Assembly: GCF_000747525.1 (NCBI RefSeq)
Contig: NZ_CP009278.1
Location: 2,108,001-2,172,000 of the forward strand
From: Sphingobacterium sp. ML3W
GTDB lineage: Bacteria; Bacteroidota; Bacteroidia; Sphingobacteriales; Sphingobacteriaceae
Reading direction: 5' to 3'
DNA: 64,000 nucleotides
A model generated the notes under the pieces. It worked only from the letters and a program-made list of their open reading frames with translations, did not search any database and had not been told where the DNA came from. Both the position numbers and the translations under genes were made by a program. Below, piece after piece: positions 43,159 through 51,962 of the stretch (position 1 is the first letter of the stretch; the number at the start of each line of letters is the position of its first letter).

Positions 43159-44610
43159 TTAGGCTAATATATCGGTGATTATTTTACCTGCGACATCGGT
43201 CAATCGGTAGCGTCTGCCCAAATGTTTGTAGGTCAATTTTTCATGATTCAAGCCAAGCTGATGTAAGATAGTGGCATGGAAATCATGGACATGTACAGGG
43301 TCTTTAACAATGTTATATCCAAGCTCGTCCGATTCACCATAGACGATTCCAGGTTTGATGCCACCTCCTGCCATCCAAATGCTGAAGCATCGTGGATGAT
43401 GGTCACGGCCATAATTATCTTTGGTCATAGCGCCTTGGCTATAATTAGTGCGTCCGAATTCGCCACCCCAGATGACCAATGTTTCATCCAATAATCCTCT
43501 TTGTTTCAAATCTGTGATCAGGGCTGCTGATGCCTGATCGACGTCTTTGGCTTGGCTGGCCATCTCGGTTGGAAGATTGCCATGTTGGTCCCATCCTTGA
43601 TGATAGAGCTGGACAAATCGAACGCCATTCTCACTTAATTTACGAGCCAATAGGCAATTGGCAGCAAAAGTACCTGGCGTGAGACAGTCCGGGCCATAGA
43701 GTTTGATGATATCATCGGGTTCTTTTGAAAGATCTGTTACTTCGGGGACAGCGGTTTGCATGCGATAGGCCATTTCGTATTGTTGTACTTTAGCATTAAT
43801 CTCAGGGTCACCAAACTCTTTGTAGGATAGATCATTCATCTCCGCCAATTGATCCAACATTTTTCGGCGTTCAAATCGGTTTAATCCTTCAGGGTCTTTC
43901 AAGTACAGAACAGGATCTTCTCCACTGCTGAATTGAACGCCTTGATGCGTAGAATCTAGAAAACCATTGCTCCATAATTTTGAATACACGCCTTGTCCAT
44001 TACCTTTACCACGAGATAATAAAACGGTATATGCCGGTAGGTTTTTGTTTTCGCTGCCTAGACCATAGCTTAACCATGCTCCCATACTTGGTCTATTTCC
44101 TTGTTGTGCTCCGCTTTGAAAAAATGTCAATGCAGGGTCATGGTTGATGGCCTCGGTGAACATGGATTTGATGATGCAGATATCGTCTACAACTTTTGCG
44201 GTATGCGGAAACAGATCGCTGATCCATGCGCGGGACTCCCCATACTGTTTGAAATCAAAATAAGAACCTACTAATGGAAAGGAAGCTTGATCAGCTGTCA
44301 TTCCGGTAAGACGCTGTGCACCACGAATCGATTCTGGAAGTTCTTGCCCCATCATTTCTCTGAGTTTGGGTTTATAATCAAACGATTCGAGTTGGGATGG
44401 CGCACCATTTTGAAACAGATAAATCACCCTTTTAGCTTTTGGAGCAAAATCGGGAATACCCGAGGGTAATCCAGCTTGTTCAAAACTACCTTCTAGTAGA
44501 TCCGGAATCAATAGTGAACCCAATGCAACACTTCCCAAGCCCAAGCTTAATCTTGAAAGAAATCGGCGTCTATTAAAATTAAGACCATGTTCTAAAATAT
44601 TCTTGTCCAT
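43159..44610 (-). CDS. DUF1501 (sulfatase-like) protein with Tat signal
   Basis: The 483-residue protein has a twin-arginine signal (NRRRFLSRLSLGLGSVALGS). It carries the DUF1501 alkaline-phosphatase-like fold: KRVIYLFQNGAPSQLESFDY, MFTEAINHDPALTFFQSGAQ, GVRFVQLYHQGWDQHGNLPT, TLVIWGGEFGRTNYSQGAMT and GRDHHPRCFSIWMAGGGIKP. The active-site metal residues are not verified. It pairs with the DUF1549/DUF1553 gene four bases upstream, a pairing very common in Planctomycetota and found in Bacteroidota. The substrate is unknown. Confidence 0.88.
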   Translation of the reverse strand: MDKNILEHGLNFNRRRFLSRLSLGLGSVALGSLLIPDLLEGSFEQAGLPSGIPDFAPKAKRVIYLFQNGAPSQLESFDYKPKLREMMGQELPESIRGAQRLTGMTADQASFPLVGSYFDFKQYGESRAWISDLFPHTAKVVDDICIIKSMFTEAINHDPALTFFQSGAQQGNRPSMGAWLSYGLGSENKNLPAYTVLLSRGKGNGQGVYSKLWSNGFLDSTHQGVQFSSGEDPVLYLKDPEGLNRFERRKMLDQLAEMNDLSYKEFGDPEINAKVQQYEMAYRMQTAVPEVTDLSKEPDDIIKLYGPDCLTPGTFAANCLLARKLSENGVRFVQLYHQGWDQHGNLPTEMASQAKDVDQASAALITDLKQRGLLDETLVIWGGEFGRTNYSQGAMTKDNYGRDHHPRCFSIWMAGGGIKPGIVYGESDELGYNIVKDPVHVHDFHATILHQLGLNHEKLTYKHLGRRYRLTDVAGKIITDILA

Positions 44611-44613
44611 AAT

Positions 44614-46935
44614 TTAGGATTTTGTAATGGTTTCTTCTAAGTTATATATCACGGTGATAACACCCATTAAGGCAGCTAGTTGTGTCTTGTTGACTTTTGG
44701 TGAAATAGGAAATTCTCCAACTGCTAAAACCTTATTTGCATTTGATTTTTCTTTAAATACAGCTAATTGATCTGCATAATAGGCCGTTAATTGTTTTAAT
44801 TCTTGTTCTTTGGGTTTACGACAGACAATCCGACGGAACGCTTTTGTAATTTTGATTTCTGCAGTTCCTTGCTCTTGTAATAGTTTATCGGCCAAAACGC
44901 GTGAAGCTTCCAATACGGTAGGATCATTTAACATCGCGAGGGCTTGAAGTGGGGTATTCGTGTTGAGTCGCTTTACTTCGCATTGATCTCGATTGCTTGC
45001 ATCGAATATAGCCATCACCGCGGGTGGTACCGTTCTTTTAATAAATGTATATAAACCTCTACGATATAAGTTCGATTGATGATCTTGACTATAAGAAGCC
45101 AAGATTCCGCGACCAGATGTAGCAGCCTCCCAAAGTCCAGCTGGCTGATAAGGCTTGACACTTGGGCCCCCAATAGTTCGAACTAAAAGACCACTACTCG
45201 ATAGCACAACATCGCGCACATGTTCGGCAGGAATCCGGTACCGAGGGGCTCGTGCCAAGAAAATATTTTCAGGATCGGTATTGTATTTTTCTGGAGAAAC
45301 AATCGCAGATTGCCTATAAGTTGCGGATAATACGAGCTGTTTCACCAAACGTTTGATATTCCAACCGTGATTCATAAAATCTACAGCAAGCCAATCAAGC
45401 AATTCTGGATGAGAAGGCAATTCACCCTGCATACCAAAATCTCCTGAAGTTTTTACAAGGCCTCTGCCAAAGTACTCTTGCCATATTTGGTTGACGAATA
45501 CCCGAGATGTTAAGGGGTTTTTCTTGTCAAATAACCATTGCGTCAATCCGAGTCTGTTTTTTTGATATGTATCGCTAAAGGGAAGTACTGATTTTGGTGT
45601 ACTGGCTTCTACAACCTCTCCATGTGCATCATATTCGCCTCTGTTCAGTACATATGTTTTGCGCAGCGTATCTTGGTCGCCCATAACAGAAACGATCAAC
45701 TTGTTGGTATCTTGCTTATTGACAAAGTTCAAGATGTCTTTGATATCTGCATTACTGATTTCCATAAATGGTTTTTTAGCATAGGTTTCGGGACCTCCAA
45801 CTGTCGATTCTAGACCTACTTCTTTCACGTTATTGAAGAATGCCGTCATCTGGAAATATTCCTTTTGGGAGAAGGGGTCATATTTATGATCATGACATTG
45901 TGCACATTCTAAGGTAATCCCCAGAACAGCTTTACCAAGGGTATTGGTTCGATCCCTTACATATTCTACGCGATATTCTTCATCGATAACACCGCCTTCT
46001 TCGGTTATTTTATGATTACGATTGAATGCTGTTGCCAATAGCTGTTCTTTGGAGGCGTTAGGCATCAAGTCTCCCGCTAGTTGCCAAGTAATAAATTTGT
46101 CGTAAGGGGTATTGTTGTTAAATGCATGAATGACCCAATCTCTCCAGGGCCATTGGCTCCGATAGTTATCATCCTGATAGCCATGTGAATCGGCATAACG
46201 TGAGACATCCATCCAATGTAAGGCCATTCTTTCGCCGTAAGCAGGACTTGCCAACAAGCTCTCAACCACTTTTTCGTATGCATTGGGACTAGTGTCTGCC
46301 ATGAATTTTTCCATCATTTCTAGTGAGGGTGGTAAGCCTGTAATATCCAAGCTAGCACGCTTGAGAAGTCTTTCTTTATCAGCTTCAGGATTGGGCACAA
46401 TGCCTTTATGCTCCAATTTGTCAAGCACAAAATAATCGATCTCATTTTTCACCCATTTGGTATCTTTGACCTGAGGTAATTCTGGAGTCTTAGCAGGGGT
46501 AAATGCCCAATGTTTTTCATACTTAGCACCTTGTTTGATCCACTTCTCTATGATGCCTATTTCAGTTGGAGTTAATTTCAGGTTGGATGAAATGGGTGGC
46601 ATCATATAGCTTGTATCTGTAGAAGAAATTCTTAAAAAAACCTCTGAATTACGGGGCTTAAAGGGAACTATGCCATGCGCAGCGGGGTTGTCTTTTAGTG
46701 CCTTATAGGCATCTTCTTGGATATCTAATCGTAAATCCGCGTCGCGTTTATTTGCATCGGGGCCATGACAAGCAAAGCATTTGTCGGAAAGAATGGGCCT
46801 GACATGGAAATTGTAACTAATACTATCAGGTATAGTTTCTTCACTGTCTTGATTTGCAAATGGTCTATTGCAGGCTTGTATCATGTACACAAGACCAAAG
46901 ATCATGAGCATTAAATAAATAAGTCTTCGATCCAT
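44614..46935 (-). CDS. cytochrome c / DUF1549 / DUF1553 protein
   Basis: The 773-residue protein has a lipoprotein-type signal (FGLVYMIQAC). Next is a planctomycete cytochrome C domain with haem site CFACH (about 53) and ANKRDADLRLDIQEDAYKAL. A second part is DUF1549 (VKNEIDYFVLDKLEHKGIVP, LKRASLDITGLPPSLEMMEK, RMALHWMDVSRYADSHGYQD). The C-terminal part is DUF1553 (NPLTSRVFVNQIWQEYFGRG, VKTSGDFGMQGELPSHPELL). It is the first gene of the operon, with a TAnnTTTG box upstream. The family is widespread in Planctomycetota without assigned function. Confidence 0.9.
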   Translation of the reverse strand: MDRRLIYLMLMIFGLVYMIQACNRPFANQDSEETIPDSISYNFHVRPILSDKCFACHGPDANKRDADLRLDIQEDAYKALKDNPAAHGIVPFKPRNSEVFLRISSTDTSYMMPPISSNLKLTPTEIGIIEKWIKQGAKYEKHWAFTPAKTPELPQVKDTKWVKNEIDYFVLDKLEHKGIVPNPEADKERLLKRASLDITGLPPSLEMMEKFMADTSPNAYEKVVESLLASPAYGERMALHWMDVSRYADSHGYQDDNYRSQWPWRDWVIHAFNNNTPYDKFITWQLAGDLMPNASKEQLLATAFNRNHKITEEGGVIDEEYRVEYVRDRTNTLGKAVLGITLECAQCHDHKYDPFSQKEYFQMTAFFNNVKEVGLESTVGGPETYAKKPFMEISNADIKDILNFVNKQDTNKLIVSVMGDQDTLRKTYVLNRGEYDAHGEVVEASTPKSVLPFSDTYQKNRLGLTQWLFDKKNPLTSRVFVNQIWQEYFGRGLVKTSGDFGMQGELPSHPELLDWLAVDFMNHGWNIKRLVKQLVLSATYRQSAIVSPEKYNTDPENIFLARAPRYRIPAEHVRDVVLSSSGLLVRTIGGPSVKPYQPAGLWEAATSGRGILASYSQDHQSNLYRRGLYTFIKRTVPPAVMAIFDASNRDQCEVKRLNTNTPLQALAMLNDPTVLEASRVLADKLLQEQGTAEIKITKAFRRIVCRKPKEQELKQLTAYYADQLAVFKEKSNANKVLAVGEFPISPKVNKTQLAALMGVITVIYNLEETITKS

Positions 46936-47610
46936 ATTTATTAATGGTTAATAAGTGCGTTATACGCAAATTGGGTTGTTGGTTTATAATCTGTTTAGCT
47001 TTTTGGAGCTATTGGATAACCAAATATAATTAGAAGGAAAAACAAAAGATGAGTCTATATTAACCCTTACTGATTGTATATAAACCTTTTTTACGAAGAA
47101 TACGCATTTAGGTTATTAAATACATTAACAGGCCTGTTTCTGATGTTTGTAACTTATTTGTTAGAATTAGTCTGGGTTAATATTTGATTATTTTCTATCA
47201 ATATAGATAGCTAATTGTATAATTTGTACTGCTACATTTATTCTGAAATCTATACTAAATCAATACATGCAGGGTAATATTGAAAATATGAGCTCCATTT
47301 AATTTTGTAATTAGGATATTATAGTAATGAACTGATGTCTGCTAATCATTGATATGTATTGAGTTGCGCAGGGTTTGCTTTGAAGAGCAGCTGTGAAATA
47401 CAATTTAATGGAGCTATATTACTGCGGTAAACTTAAGCTGTGGATTTGATAAAAGGAACATGGTCTGAGTAATGAGGTTTCGATTATGCAGATCACGGAA
47501 TAAGAGGTATGATTTTTTTGATACGCTGATTAGGCGTGGTGAAAGTGAAGAAAAATTGACTATTTTTAAAATAAATTTTCAGTAAAAATACATCAAAGAT
47601 TAAAAACAGG
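46936..47610. other. intergenic region upstream of the operon and the mobile element
   Basis: About 670 AT-rich bases without a gene. It holds the promoter of the DUF1549 operon and probably the chromosomal junction of the mobile element, but I could not find a repeat at both ends that fixes the att site. Confidence 0.4.
47021..47028 (-). promoter_or_regulatory. -7 box of the DUF1549 operon
   Basis: On the minus strand TATATTTG matches TAnnTTTG. A TTTTG-like box lies upstream with a short 14-nt gap. The leader to the ATG would be about 80 nt. Confidence 0.45.
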
Positions 47611-47647
47611 TAAAACGGTTGTAAATAAAGACTTTACAACCGTTTTA
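47611..47647. terminator. perfect hairpin terminator near the element's left edge
   Basis: 15-bp perfect arms TAAAACGGTTGTAAA / TTTACAACCGTTTTA with a 7-nt loop and a following T-run. No gene reads into it from the left, so it may insulate the integrase from outside transcription. Confidence 0.75.
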
Positions 47648-47665
47648 TGATTTTTTGGTAATGAG

Positions 47666-47724
47666 GTAAAAAGCAGTAAAAAGCGAGGTTTGGCAAAAGT
47701 AAGGTTACTAAAACGTTACTTTTG
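47666..47724. repeat. direct repeats and inverted repeat next to integrase
   Basis: GTAAAAAGC occurs at 47666-47674 and 47676-47684, a 10-bp period. CAAAAGTAA (47694-47702) and TTACTTTTG (47716-47724) form an inverted repeat. Such sites upstream of an integrase gene are typical of arm-type and core attachment sites. No matching right end was found. Confidence 0.45.
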
Positions 47725-47831
47725 AAAACAGAGAAAGCACTTTTAAAATACTGTATTTCAGCTTTCTGCATAGTTTTTCATATTGTTCCGTAGCTCACAT
47801 AAGTTTAATTTTATCATTAAGAATTGTGAGT

Positions 47832-49082
47832 ATGGAAACGACAAAAAAATCAACGTTTAAGGTATTGTTTTACCTTAAAAAGAACGCCCCAAAGAAAAAC
47901 GGAAAAGTTACAGTTATGTGCAGGATTACCGTAAACGGCAAGCAGTCTGCATTTAGTACCAAGCTGGATATTTCTGCATCGAATTGGGATTTGAAGTACG
48001 GTAGGGTTTTAGGCAAGAGCCGAGAAGCCCAAGAGGTAAACGGCAAACTTGATAAAACCCGTTTGAGTATCGAGGAATGCTATTCCAAAATACTGAAAAA
48101 CGAGGGAGCGGTAAACAGTGCAAAACTTAAAAATGCGTTTCTCGGTATGGAAAGCGGAGAACTGACTTTTTTCAAGTTCTATGAACAGTTCCTTTCCGAT
48201 TATGAGAAAAAAGTAAAAAGCGGGCTTCGGGTAAATGGCACACGCAGTAAGTACAAAATACTTTTAAAACACCTGCGAAATTTTGCACTCAAAAAATACG
48301 GTTACTCTGACTTATCATTCAATGACCTTACATCTGATTTTGTGCAGGACTTTGATTATTACCTGCGTGACGACCAAAATTTGACACACAACACTATTTG
48401 GTTGTATATGATTGGATTTACCACGCTTTGCCGATTGGGAATGAGCAGAAAGCATCTTGCTTTCAATCCGTTCAGTGAATACAAGAATACCAAAAAGGAC
48501 AAAGACAGAGGTTATCTGCTACGAAATGAGTTAGAACATCTTGTAACGTTCAACTGCGAGAAAAAGAAAGATGAATTGGTTAAAGATTTGTTTGTTTTCA
48601 GTTGCTTTACAGGGCTTTCTTATTCAGATATGAAGGGTCTAAAAAACAGTAATATTCAGGATTTCTTTGACGGCAACCAGTGGATTATTGTACGCAGAAA
48701 GAAAACGGCAACATCATCAAACGTGATGCTTTTGGATATCCCAAAAATGATTATTGAGAAATATGCAGGATTCGCAAAAGACGGAAAGGTATTTCCCGTA
48801 CCATCAAATACAGTTTGTAATGACAGCCTAAAGCGAATATCCCAACAAATCGATTGCCTAAAAGAAAAGAAAGTAACCTTTCATTTGGCACGGCACACGT
48901 TTGCTACGCTGTTTTTAAGCGAAGGTGTTCCGCTCGAAAGTTTAAGCAAAATGTTAGGACATAAGAATATTGCCACTACTCAGATTTACGCCAAAATTCT
49001 CAACGAGAAAGTTGGTAAGGATATGCAAAAGGTATCGCACAAATTTAAGGGTATGGAGCAGTCTTTTGTGACTCAACTCTAA
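47832..49082 (+). CDS. tyrosine-recombinase integrase (Bacteroidota type)
   Basis: A protein of about 416 residues with the layout of Bacteroides integrases. It has an arm-binding N-terminus (VLFYLKKNAPKKNGKVTVMC, RITVNGKQ), a SAM-like core-binding domain (ELTFFKFYEQFLSDYEKKVK) and a catalytic domain. Visible motifs are TGLSYSDMKGL (Ser at the first Arg position, as in IntDOT-like enzymes), HLARHTFATLFLSEGVP, MLGHKNIATTQIYAKI with the Tyr nucleophile. I prefer the ATG at 47832; a GTG six bases upstream gives two extra residues. It integrates and excises the element. Confidence 0.92.
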   Translation: METTKKSTFKVLFYLKKNAPKKNGKVTVMCRITVNGKQSAFSTKLDISASNWDLKYGRVLGKSREAQEVNGKLDKTRLSIEECYSKILKNEGAVNSAKLKNAFLGMESGELTFFKFYEQFLSDYEKKVKSGLRVNGTRSKYKILLKHLRNFALKKYGYSDLSFNDLTSDFVQDFDYYLRDDQNLTHNTIWLYMIGFTTLCRLGMSRKHLAFNPFSEYKNTKKDKDRGYLLRNELEHLVTFNCEKKKDELVKDLFVFSCFTGLSYSDMKGLKNSNIQDFFDGNQWIIVRRKKTATSSNVMLLDIPKMIIEKYAGFAKDGKVFPVPSNTVCNDSLKRISQQIDCLKEKKVTFHLARHTFATLFLSEGVPLESLSKMLGHKNIATTQIYAKILNEKVGKDMQKVSHKFKGMEQSFVTQL

Positions 49083-49104
49083 AACCTAAAAAGCGATTAA
49101 AGAA

Positions 49105-49131
49105 AGCCAATGTTATTTACGTTGGCTTTTT
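49105..49131 (+). terminator. terminator behind integrase
   Basis: AGCCAA and TTGGCT arms with an 11-nt loop, extended by flanking A and T residues, and followed by a T-run. Confidence 0.75.
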
Positions 49132-49226
49132 TTGTATTTTAGCGGTTGTGTTTTTTCAGTAGGATAACGGGACTTTGTACAAGAATAGCACACAATGGCA
49201 AGAAAACCAAATAGTATACACTTTAT

Positions 49227-50399
49227 ATGGACAACAGAGTTTATTACGGAGAATATTCTCTGAAACATTGGATAGATTTAATCCTAAAAGAAAATATAAT
49301 TCTTCCAGATTATCAACGTCATTTTGTATGGGATGAAAAAAAGGTTGAAACTTTAATTGAAACTTTTAAAAGTAAGCAATTCGTTCCACCTGTTACAATT
49401 GGTTCATTTAACCTAAATGGCACTAATCAAAATTTAATACTTGACGGACAACAACGGCTAACAAGTATTTTGTTGGCATATCTTGGTTTATATCCTGATG
49501 AAACAACATACAAACAAGCAATTCAAAGATTTGCCGATGAAAATGATGACGAAGAAGAAGCAGAAGAGCAATTTGATAATGTTTTGAAATGGACGTTCAA
49601 GAAACTAACTAACAAGGGGAAAAATAAGGAAGAAATATTAGCAAAAATTACTGCGGGTAATTATAAAAATATAAGTTTAACAATTCTGCCTAATTTTTTT
49701 GAAACTACATTTTTAGGATTTTCATATTTAGTTCCAGTCATTTCAGACCAAAAGGAGCAACAAAAATATTATTCTTCTGTTTTTAGAAATATCAACATAC
49801 AAGGTGTAGCCTTATTGCCACAAGAAAGCAGAGCCTCTTTATATTTTCTGGATAAGGATTTGGAACACTTTTTTGTTCCCACCTTTACAGAAGAATTCGC
49901 TGTGAAAAATCTAAGTAATGAAACGAAAATTGACTTTGTTAGATGTTTATCTTTATTATCACAATATTATAATGATGGCTCAGAAAGTAGTGTTGCACGT
50001 AGTTACAAACCAAAAATGGAAAATTACTACGAAGAATATGTTTATTCTGTTGTTGCTGACAGCGATGCAAAATATGGAAAATTTTCAACTATTTTTCCAA
50101 ATAGAGAGTATAGTGACCGTTTTTCAAATTTACAACAAGCCTTAATTTCTTTAGAAATCAAAAAGGAGTTTCCATCAATCATTGATTTAGATATGTACTT
50201 CTTTGGATTGACTTATATAATAGTCTTTGAAAATAGAACAATAGATTTTACAAAAAAAGAAGAACTTAAAAATGAAATTGATGCTAAAATAGCGGTATTA
50301 AAAGCAGACTCTTCTCACACTAAAGCACCAAGCAATTTGGGGCATTTAAGGTTCAGAATTATTTCATCAATTGAAATCTACGAAAAATATGCGTCCTAA
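49227..50399 (+). CDS. DUF262 (GmrS-like, ParB-fold) protein
   Basis: The 390-residue protein matches DUF262. It opens with ENIILPDYQRHFVWDEKKVE, then IETFKSKQFVPPVTIGSF and the conserved LILDGQQRLTSILLAYLG, which form the ParB/Srx-like nucleotide-handling fold also seen in GmrSD-type restriction proteins. The C-terminal two thirds, rich in Phe/Tyr/Glu, are family-specific. The stop overlaps the next gene by 11 bp, so the two are translated together. In known systems DUF262 proteins are regulators or NTP-driven nucleases acting against modified phage DNA. It is cargo in the mobile element. The role in defence is inferred. Confidence 0.85.
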   Translation: MDNRVYYGEYSLKHWIDLILKENIILPDYQRHFVWDEKKVETLIETFKSKQFVPPVTIGSFNLNGTNQNLILDGQQRLTSILLAYLGLYPDETTYKQAIQRFADENDDEEEAEEQFDNVLKWTFKKLTNKGKNKEEILAKITAGNYKNISLTILPNFFETTFLGFSYLVPVISDQKEQQKYYSSVFRNINIQGVALLPQESRASLYFLDKDLEHFFVPTFTEEFAVKNLSNETKIDFVRCLSLLSQYYNDGSESSVARSYKPKMENYYEEYVYSVVADSDAKYGKFSTIFPNREYSDRFSNLQQALISLEIKKEFPSIIDLDMYFFGLTYIIVFENRTIDFTKKEELKNEIDAKIAVLKADSSHTKAPSNLGHLRFRIISSIEIYEKYAS

Positions 50400-51129
50400 C
50401 ATTCACACAGATTTCATATTATCCCCCATTACAGATATTTTAAAAGATGTTGTGTCAGCAAGCACAGGGATTGGAAGTGGAATTGAAACGTATCCAATGT
50501 GTGATTACGTAATGCAATCTGTTTTTTTAAAACTGACAGGTTTTCAGGAGCAAAAATTAAAATGTGTCTGTTGGGAGTTGGCAACTGTTGATTTTGAGTA
50601 TAGATATGACTATCATACAAAACCTGTTGGAGAACGTTCTTCGTATAGTGATAAGCAAGCCCTGTACAAAGATTTGGTTGAACAGATTGTAAAACGCACA
50701 ACAAATTTCAATGTTCAGAACGATATTAACAAAGACAATATTCTTACAATAACAACCAACTCAATAAAGAATATTTTCGAGAAAACAAACTTATCAATTT
50801 GGTCTCAAAAAAATTTCAATGAATATGGTGCGATTTGGTCAGAAATAGAAAAAAAGCATTTCGCAAATGATAATACTAATCTATTCACAGCTACCAAAGA
50901 AGATGAAATTTCTTTACAAAGAATATACAGAAATTACTTGTATAAGCATAGAAACAGGATTGCACACAATACTCAATCATATCAACAGAATTTACCAACT
51001 TTAAAAACATTGATAAATATTGACTACAAATATGAGAACTATTTTATTTGGTTTTCGACACTTGTGCTAATAGATGAGATTTTTAGAGCTTTATACGTAA
51101 AGTATTTAAATACATTTGATGACAATTAA
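50389..51129 (+). CDS. HEPN-like protein, partner of the DUF262 protein
   Basis: The 246-residue protein begins at the ATG at 50389, which overlaps the DUF262 gene's end. A longer reading would start at a TTG at 50371. It is mostly helical, and near its C-terminus it carries RNYLYKHRNRIAHNTQSYQ (about residues 180-200), in which R-N-R-I-A-H fits the R-x4-H signature of HEPN-type RNases. No recognised membrane or signal segment is present. Overlapping HEPN and DUF262 genes suggest a toxin-like RNase governed by a sensor, consistent with a defence or abortive-infection pair. The HEPN call rests on this motif and helical content. Confidence 0.55.
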   Translation: MRPNIHTDFILSPITDILKDVVSASTGIGSGIETYPMCDYVMQSVFLKLTGFQEQKLKCVCWELATVDFEYRYDYHTKPVGERSSYSDKQALYKDLVEQIVKRTTNFNVQNDINKDNILTITTNSIKNIFEKTNLSIWSQKNFNEYGAIWSEIEKKHFANDNTNLFTATKEDEISLQRIYRNYLYKHRNRIAHNTQSYQQNLPTLKTLINIDYKYENYFIWFSTLVLIDEIFRALYVKYLNTFDDN

Positions 51130-51193
51130 AAACGAACCTCTAAAATGGTTTTGCAAAATAAAGGAGCTAATGTTGAAGTAGAAAGTTAATCGG

Positions 51194-51475
51194 CTAACGC
51201 TGATAGTTATCTTCCAATACCTTGATAATATCGCTTTCACGGAAAAGGATTTTCCGTGAAAGCTTGATAAAAGGTAATAGTCCGTCATCCCTGTACTGTT
51301 GCAACGTACGTTTGCTGATGTGTAAAATCTCGCAAACCTGTTCGCCTGACAGATAGATTTCCCCTTTCAATAAAGGGTGGAAATATTCCCTAATATACAG
51401 CAGTTCATTTTTGATACCTACCACAGCTTCGAGTAGGGCAAGCATATCTTCGTTTGAATCTCCAATCTGTTTCAT
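51194..51475 (-). CDS. excisionase-like HTH protein 2
   Basis: The 93-residue protein carries the HTH_17/MerR-like layout of excisionases in Bacteroides elements: IYLSGEQVCEILHISKRTLQ, QYRDDGLLPFIKLSRKILFR, ESDIIKVLEDN. It is translationally coupled to the upstream HTH gene (stop-start overlap of 4 bases). It would regulate excision or other element genes. Confidence 0.8.
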   Translation of the reverse strand: MKQIGDSNEDMLALLEAVVGIKNELLYIREYFHPLLKGEIYLSGEQVCEILHISKRTLQQYRDDGLLPFIKLSRKILFRESDIIKVLEDNYQR

Positions 51476-51807
51476 TTCTTTTGCTTTTTTAATGGTCGCT
51501 CTCCCTGCATCAGTAATTCCACATCGGATAATCTAAAATACGTCTTCCGATTGATTTGCGTTGCCCCAAGAATACCTTTTGCCCTGTACGTTTGTATAGT
51601 TCTTTTACTAACATTTAGCAGTTGGCATGCTTCCTGCTGGTCGAGCCATTTCGTTGCCTGTTGTAATGCTTTATAGGGTGCAGTGATTTCCTTAATCAAT
51701 AGAGAAACTTCCTTTACTTCCCTATGTAGTGCCTTTAAAATCTGAATGTCTAAAACTGTTATTTCCATATCTACATCATTTAAACCTCGAAAATAAAAGC
51801 TATTCAC
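51472..51807 (-). CDS. excisionase-like HTH protein 1
   Basis: The 111-residue protein has a helical N-terminus and an HTH_17 domain: KWLDQQEACQLLNVSKRTIQ, TYRAKGILGATQINRKTYFR, LSDVELLMQG. It overlaps the second excisionase-like gene by four bases. The pair is typical of Bacteroidota conjugative and mobilizable transposons. It is divergent from the AraC gene, whose promoter shares the gap. Confidence 0.8.
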   Translation of the reverse strand: MNSFYFRGLNDVDMEITVLDIQILKALHREVKEVSLLIKEITAPYKALQQATKWLDQQEACQLLNVSKRTIQTYRAKGILGATQINRKTYFRLSDVELLMQGERPLKKQKK

Positions 51808-51962
51808 ATAGGTTATTGTAATGTTGCATCCAGTGGCGATATTTGGCGTACAGATGCCAAATACTCGGCTATAATCTTTTTGTTTTTTGGACGAGCCAAA
51901 AGCGTACCTTATAATTAATTTTGTATTTTTATAAACTATACAAATAACGACAATCAGACAAA

